From positions 1,830 to 12,182 of the forward strand of contig JAADHT010000070.1 in NCBI GenBank assembly GCA_013151705.1: 10,353 nt of DNA, given 5' to 3'. The notes beneath the pieces were generated by a model. It had not been told where the DNA came from, ran no database searches, and saw nothing but the letters and a program-made list of their open reading frames with translations. The stretch comes from Kiritimatiellota bacterium. GTDB taxonomy: Bacteria; Verrucomicrobiota; Lentisphaeria; Victivallales; JAADHT01. Positions 6,875 through 10,353 of this stretch are shown piece after piece. Each line of letters begins with the position of its first letter. The stretch's first letter is position 1. The position numbers and the translations under genes are program-made.

Positions 6875-6963
6875 ACCACCAAAAACCTTGGATAATATAC
6901 ATCGAAATCTATAGATAACAACTTGATGTTGAAAGTATTCCGACTTTTTCAGCAGACTCTACT
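6506..6963 (-). mobile_element. Remnant of an insertion sequence with internal and 3' deletions
   Basis: This stretch joins the transposase fragment to what looks like the element's 5' end. On the minus strand GAGTCTGCTGAAAAAGTCGG (6960-6941) resembles the terminal repeats of IS elements of this type. An open but unrecognised stretch follows, and transposase homology begins abruptly near 6859. So the terminal end is kept, the N-terminal coding part is deleted, and the 3' end is lost: I found no matching terminal repeat near 6440-6520. The identity of the terminal repeat is from memory and less certain than the coding match. Confidence 0.6.
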
Positions 6964-7004
6964 TAATCTGTCAAAATTAATTTTGGGGTTTTGACAGAAT
7001 TAAG
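6962..7004. repeat. Long AT-rich inverted repeat beside the IS remnant
   Basis: The left arm (6962-6976, CTTAATCTGTCAAAA) pairs with the right arm (6989-7004, TTTTGACAGAATTAAG) along 15 bases with a single bulged base; the loop is 12 bases. The left arm also forms a separate perfect palindrome, CAAAATTAATTTTG (6972-6985). No T-run follows on either strand, so a normal intrinsic terminator is unlikely. It abuts the presumed IS end at about 6963 and may belong to the element or its target. Confidence 0.6.
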
Positions 7005-7037
7005 CCAGAGAGCAGTATTGCAATGAATTGGCAAGAA

Positions 7038-7065
7038 GGACTGAAACAAAAAGGGTTTCCAGTCC
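7038..7065 (-). terminator. Hairpin after the bat operon, possible terminator
   Basis: GGACTGAAAC (7038-7047) pairs with GTTTCCAGTCC (7055-7065) with one bulge and a seven-base loop. It lies 28 bases beyond the batD stop on the minus strand and is followed there by TTCTT, a weak T-run. Position and stem suit a transcript end for the bat genes; the short T-run keeps the call uncertain. Confidence 0.45.
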
Positions 7066-7092
7066 GAAATACGTCGTCTTGGAGCGGTGTGA

Positions 7093-9669
7093 TCAATTGT
7101 TGTCGTAGGGCCATAGGCGTTCGACCGCATCCGCTCTCACCCATCCCTCGGCTCCCTGCTCGCGGATCCGCAGCCAATCATGCCGCCGCTCCACTATCGT
7201 GACCTCCTCGCCGGGACGCAGGACGAACTCGGCTTTCTCCGCGACCGGAGAAGGCAGAAGATAGATTGGAACGTCGTTTTCAACGACTATGGCCCTGTTC
7301 GGATTGTAGGTCGAATGCTTTTGGGAAAGGTTGGCCGCCACGCAAACCGAAAACGCGATGACCGCGATTCCCAGCAGCGAACCCCATTGTCGGTTGGATA
7401 AACGTCGTCTAAAAGCCAGAATCAACCAGCAAAGCGACCAGAAAGCCGCTAAGGCGACCATCCATTGATCGGGACGGAAGGAGTCGCGGAAGTTTGCCAG
7501 AGCGTCGATCGGCGTGCGTGAGAGACCAATTTGCGGCAGAAGCAGTTTGCGTCTGACATAGTTCAAATTCTCGAGGATGTCCGAGTCCGACGGCGCCAGG
7601 CGTCTGGCGCGTTCGAAACAGACGAGGGCCATGGGAAGGTTGCCCGCTTTCACATCGCAATTGCCCAGATTGTAGAGCCAAGCGGGATCGGGATACAAGG
7701 GATCAAGTCTCTTCTCGTAAATCTTTCTGGCCTTCGCCGGCTCGAAGTTGTCATACAAGGCCAAAGGATCGGAGGAGTTCTTCGCCGCCGGCTCGGAAGC
7801 GAAGGAGCTGAAAAACGGAACGGCGGCGAAAATCAAAACGGCGAGCGTTTTTAGCGCCCTCGCCAGTTTTCTCTTCAAATCGCTCGAAGAGAGAGAGGGG
7901 GAGGCGCCTGGCATATAGGATGACGAGCTTCCGGACCGGAGACATTCCGCCAAATCGGAATCTTCGACCTTTCCGGCCAATTCGTCGATCGAAGTGCCGG
8001 GAGGAAAACCGCAAAGATCGTTAACCAACGGCGCCACGTCGTTTCTGATGATTTCATGCAGAGCCTCGTCCCCGCCGGCTTTGTTAAGACATTTCAACAC
8101 TTCCCCTCTACGTTTTTTGGCATCGGTTTTTCTTTTTAATGAAGGATCGCCGGAAAGCTTCAAACGGCGGTAAGCGAGGAGTTCCGAAAAAACCAGAGCT
8201 AGAGGACCCAGAATGAAAAACAGAACAATCAGAAAGGCGCTGTTTTTCCACAAAGGGATGGCTATGGAGCCGCTGGGGTTTTTCTTGAGATAAAGGATTC
8301 CGGTGGATGATTTCGGAATGATTTTACGCGGTGGGACATCGTCGCCGGAAGCTCCGGCGTCGTCCACGACCGCCGTTGAGGGGGCGTCGTTCTCAGCTAC
8401 TTTGAAAGCTTTCGTGAAGGAGCGCTCCACGTATTTCCCCGTGGCGGGTTGGAATGTGGAGAAGATCGTGTCGAATGAGATATTCCCTTGCCGTTTGGGA
8501 ATTATCGCGTAACGGATCTCGGCTTTGCCTCTGTCGTTCATGAAAAACGGTTCTTTCTTCACTTCCGGGGGATAGACATGAAATCCGCGTATCTTGATTT
8601 CAGGAGCGGTCAGGGAATCGAGGCTGCCTTCGCCGACGATGGAGACCTTCAAAGTCACCGGCTCACCGGCCTTCAACTTTTTGGCGCTCAGCGAGAAGGA
8701 GACATCCCAATCCCCAACCAGACCGAGGAAATGAGATCCTTTGGGCGGCGGCGGCAGAGAGAGGACTTGCCTGTCATCGAATTTGGATACGAGTTTGTAT
8801 TGAATGTTTCTATATCCCGAATCGAACAATCCTCCGTTGAACAAATCATCGAACGGATCTCCGGAACGTGAACGGCGCCGCGACGCCTGCACTTTAAGAA
8901 CGCATGGCACAATCACCTTTCCTGAAAAGGTTCCGGACGAGATGGGACGCAAGGCGCCTCTGAAAATTCTGACCGCGTAAAGCTGTCCTTTCAGTTTGAC
9001 CGTCCTCAAAACGGATTTTTTGAAATACGACGAATCGGGGTTGACGGCGCTGTAGTCCTTCATAACGATGTTCTCAGCGTCTATTTGGGGCCATGCGTAG
9101 GATATCCGCAATCCTTGAAGAGAGTACACCCTGATCTCGAATGGAATCTCCTGGCCGACGTAGATCTCCTTGTTTTTGGTCAAGAGCATGGAGGAGGAAT
9201 AGAGGATGTCGTCGATGGGAATTTTGTTTCCGCTGGCATCGATCAGTTTTCGTTTGATCGCCTTGAATTGGAGGGGATCAGATTTTTTAACGAGATGCCC
9301 CAGTTTGAGATCCATAGCAGGCAGCGACACGACGCCTTCGGCGGAAACCGTGAACGAGTACGTTGTTTTGAATATAGTGACGCGCCTCGCGTTGTAAATG
9401 CTGGTTTGTCTGCTTCTCATCGGAGGCTCTTTCGACCATTGCAGACGCGGAATATCGGGTTTTCTCTCCAAGGCCGGGAAAGCGGTCATCGAAACGAGTT
9501 GGAGCTCGGCGGACTCGCCGACCACAACCGGCATCGGCTCTATTTTGATGTACACGTCGTCATTGTCGGCCGACGCTTTCGGCATCCAGGCCGACAACGA
9601 CAGCATGCAAAACAAAATTAAAACAAACTGTCCAGCGTTCTCGGCTGTTTTTCTCACATCAGTGGTCAT
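7093..9669 (-). CDS. batD: BatD-BatE fusion protein (aerotolerance operon)
   Basis: This 858-residue membrane protein combines two Bat components. The first part is BatD-like: signal peptide (about 12-34), a long beta-rich periplasmic region (35-470) with repeated VGQ/AGEPV-type strands (171-180, 333-341), and a membrane helix (474-498). A cytoplasmic stretch follows. Residues 604-624 form a hydrophobic segment ending FASEPA that looks like a retained BatE signal peptide. Next come TPR-like repeats (about 635-711; WLYNLGN, ALVCFERARRLAP), two membrane helices (735-752, 762-780) joined by a basic loop, and a bacterial SH3 domain (about 792-855; EGWVRADAV). The predicted topology puts the TPR and SH3 domains in the periplasm. 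Bat proteins are linked to aerotolerance or stress; their biochemical role is poorly known. The start at 9669 has GGAG about eight bases upstream. A BatC-like gene lies 210 bases upstream on the same strand. Confidence 0.82.
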   Translation of the reverse strand: MTTDVRKTAENAGQFVLILFCMLSLSAWMPKASADNDDVYIKIEPMPVVVGESAELQLVSMTAFPALERKPDIPRLQWSKEPPMRSRQTSIYNARRVTIFKTTYSFTVSAEGVVSLPAMDLKLGHLVKKSDPLQFKAIKRKLIDASGNKIPIDDILYSSSMLLTKNKEIYVGQEIPFEIRVYSLQGLRISYAWPQIDAENIVMKDYSAVNPDSSYFKKSVLRTVKLKGQLYAVRIFRGALRPISSGTFSGKVIVPCVLKVQASRRRSRSGDPFDDLFNGGLFDSGYRNIQYKLVSKFDDRQVLSLPPPPKGSHFLGLVGDWDVSFSLSAKKLKAGEPVTLKVSIVGEGSLDSLTAPEIKIRGFHVYPPEVKKEPFFMNDRGKAEIRYAIIPKRQGNISFDTIFSTFQPATGKYVERSFTKAFKVAENDAPSTAVVDDAGASGDDVPPRKIIPKSSTGILYLKKNPSGSIAIPLWKNSAFLIVLFFILGPLALVFSELLAYRRLKLSGDPSLKRKTDAKKRRGEVLKCLNKAGGDEALHEIIRNDVAPLVNDLCGFPPGTSIDELAGKVEDSDLAECLRSGSSSSYMPGASPSLSSSDLKRKLARALKTLAVLIFAAVPFFSSFASEPAAKNSSDPLALYDNFEPAKARKIYEKRLDPLYPDPAWLYNLGNCDVKAGNLPMALVCFERARRLAPSDSDILENLNYVRRKLLLPQIGLSRTPIDALANFRDSFRPDQWMVALAAFWSLCWLILAFRRRLSNRQWGSLLGIAVIAFSVCVAANLSQKHSTYNPNRAIVVENDVPIYLLPSPVAEKAEFVLRPGEEVTIVERRHDWLRIREQGAEGWVRADAVERLWPYDNN

Positions 9670-9840
9670 TCGAACATCTCCATTTTCAAAACGGGCCTAT
9701 ATCGGCGGGGGTGCGAAACCGGTGGATTCCGGAGTGTGGAAATAGACACCCGTTTACAGAATTCTCAAACGTCGCCGGCACGGATTTTCAACGAAAAACC
9801 GTAAAGCGGCGAAGTCGCAACCAAATGGTTGAAATTTTCA

Positions 9841-9856
9841 ATCCGCCTGGGCGGAT
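9841..9856 (-). promoter_or_regulatory. Perfect hairpin in the batC-batD gap
   Basis: ATCCGC-CTGG-GCGGAT forms a six-base-pair stem with a tetraloop, 23 bases after the batC stop on the minus strand. Just beyond it is a second near-palindrome, TTGAAA-T-TTTCAA (9829-9841). There is no T-run, so the hairpin may be an mRNA-stabilising or attenuating structure rather than a terminator. The remaining gap to batD (9670-9828) shows only a weak promoter-like TTGAGA with TATTTC 18 bases on. Confidence 0.4.
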
Positions 9857-9879
9857 AAATATTGAATGTCCTTTACTGT

Positions 9880-10353
9880 TCACCAATCTTTGGGAACTTT
9901 CGAGATGCCGGCGGCGCGTTTTTGATGTTCTTTTATGGCATCCCTCAACTTCTTCTCCTCGTTGGCCATCATGTCCAACAAGGCCGCCGCTTGAGCCGGG
10001 TCTATCTTTTCCTTTTTTTCGCCTTTTCGGCCCTGTCCGCCTTTAGATCGAGGTTGATAGGGTTTGGGAAGACGTTTGTTTTCGGCATTTTTCTTTTTTC
10101 CGTCCTTACCGCTCTTCGATTTCTTTTTCCCTCCGGCTTGTCGATTGGACTTTTTGCTCTTGTCGCGGCCTTTGTCATTTTTATCCTTCCTACCGGATTC
10201 GGCTAGTTTCTCCAGCGCTTTTCTCAAATGTTTCTCGGACTCCTCGCCTTTTCCCTTCTCATGCTCTTTCCGAGCTTTTTTCAATTCCCGATTCGCCTCG
10301 TCGGCTATTTTCTCGTTTTTGGGCGATGCGGCTTTTCGAGCGGCTTTTTTATA
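9880..10353 (-). CDS. batC: BatC-like protein, C-terminal part (5' end outside window)
   Basis: The frame is open from the right edge to the TGA at 9882-9880, giving about 157 residues without the N-terminus; a TTG at 10284 is an internal codon, not a start. The visible part is very rich in lysine: a basic linker of low complexity (GGKKKSKSGKDGKKK and similar) follows a short helical stretch (EKHLRKALEKLAES) that may be the end of a TPR. It then closes with DPAQAAALLDMMANEEKKLRDAI and a KVPKDW terminus. That closing pattern (a helix around LLD-x-x-x-NEEK, then an ending in KDW) is what I associate with BatC and related Bat TPR proteins. Position directly upstream of batD fits the batA-B-C-D/E order. 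The assignment rests on the tail and context, since the domain that would define the family is not in the window. Confidence 0.6.
   Translation of the reverse strand, partial: YKKAARKAASPKNEKIADEANRELKKARKEHEKGKGEESEKHLRKALEKLAESGRKDKNDKGRDKSKKSNRQAGGKKKSKSGKDGKKKNAENKRLPKPYQPRSKGGQGRKGEKKEKIDPAQAAALLDMMANEEKKLRDAIKEHQKRAAGISKVPKDW

Larger units (their letters stand above)
6466..7092. other. Gene-free convergent region between pal and batD
   Basis: The 627 bases between the convergent pal and batD stops contain no intact gene. They hold the IS remnant (6506-6963), the inverted repeat at 6962-7004 and the hairpin at 7038-7065. I see no terminator for pal directly after its stop, which fits loss or displacement of the original downstream sequence when the IS inserted and decayed. 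Confidence 0.6.

Noticed and set aside
9085..9621. 178-codon plus-strand frame
   Set aside because: It is antisense to the batD N-terminal region, which has a signal peptide and a ribosome site; no domain is visible in the plus-strand product.
1..10353. CRISPR arrays, tRNA or rRNA genes
   Set aside because: Reading through the window I saw no regularly spaced repeats and nothing resembling a tRNA or rRNA.

Overview
The window reads as chromosomal DNA from an anaerobic or fermentative Gram-negative bacterium of moderate GC content. An outer-membrane Pal-type lipoprotein, a Bat (Bacteroides aerotolerance) gene cluster and a group 3b-type [NiFe] hydrogenase support this. A PVC-group lineage such as Lentisphaerota or a relative is my best guess. 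It rests on gene-family feel, not on a marker gene.

Layout, left to right. (1) 1-2210, minus strand: the first three genes of a hydrogenase/sulfhydrogenase operon in the order hydB-hydG-hydD. They are packed with 1-base spacing or overlap, and hydD runs off the left edge; the catalytic hydA would be expected just outside. A good sigma70-like promoter lies at 2441-2469, which gives a leader of about 225 nt. That leader holds a doubtful 55-codon ORF overlapping the hydB start. (2) 2211-2764: AT-rich intergenic DNA with a repeated 10-mer. (3) 2765-5712, minus: a branched-chain aminotransferase gene (ilvE-like) overlaps by ATGA with a downstream ABC-F ATPase gene. (4) 5713-5910: a divergent promoter region where the ilvE and pal promoters overlap. 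(5) 5911-6465, plus: a Pal lipoprotein gene. (6) 6466-7092: no intact gene. It holds a decayed IS transposase fragment (minus), a likely IS end, a long inverted repeat and a hairpin that may end bat transcription. (7) 7093-9669, minus: a BatD-like protein carrying a whole BatE-like module (internal signal-like segment, TPR, two membrane helices, SH3) at its C-terminus. (8) 9880-10353, minus: the 3' part of a BatC-like gene running off the right edge.

How the genes relate: the Hyd subunits form a soluble electron-transfer and hydrogenase complex linking NAD(P)H with H2. The Bat proteins form a membrane-associated, periplasm-facing complex. Pal anchors the outer membrane to peptidoglycan. BCAT and ABC-F are housekeeping functions that appear co-transcribed.

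I see no clearly new multi-gene system. The points most worth checking are the BatD-BatE fusion, the coupled BCAT/ABC-F pair, the overlapping divergent promoters, the small ORF upstream of hydB, and the IS debris at the pal 3' end.
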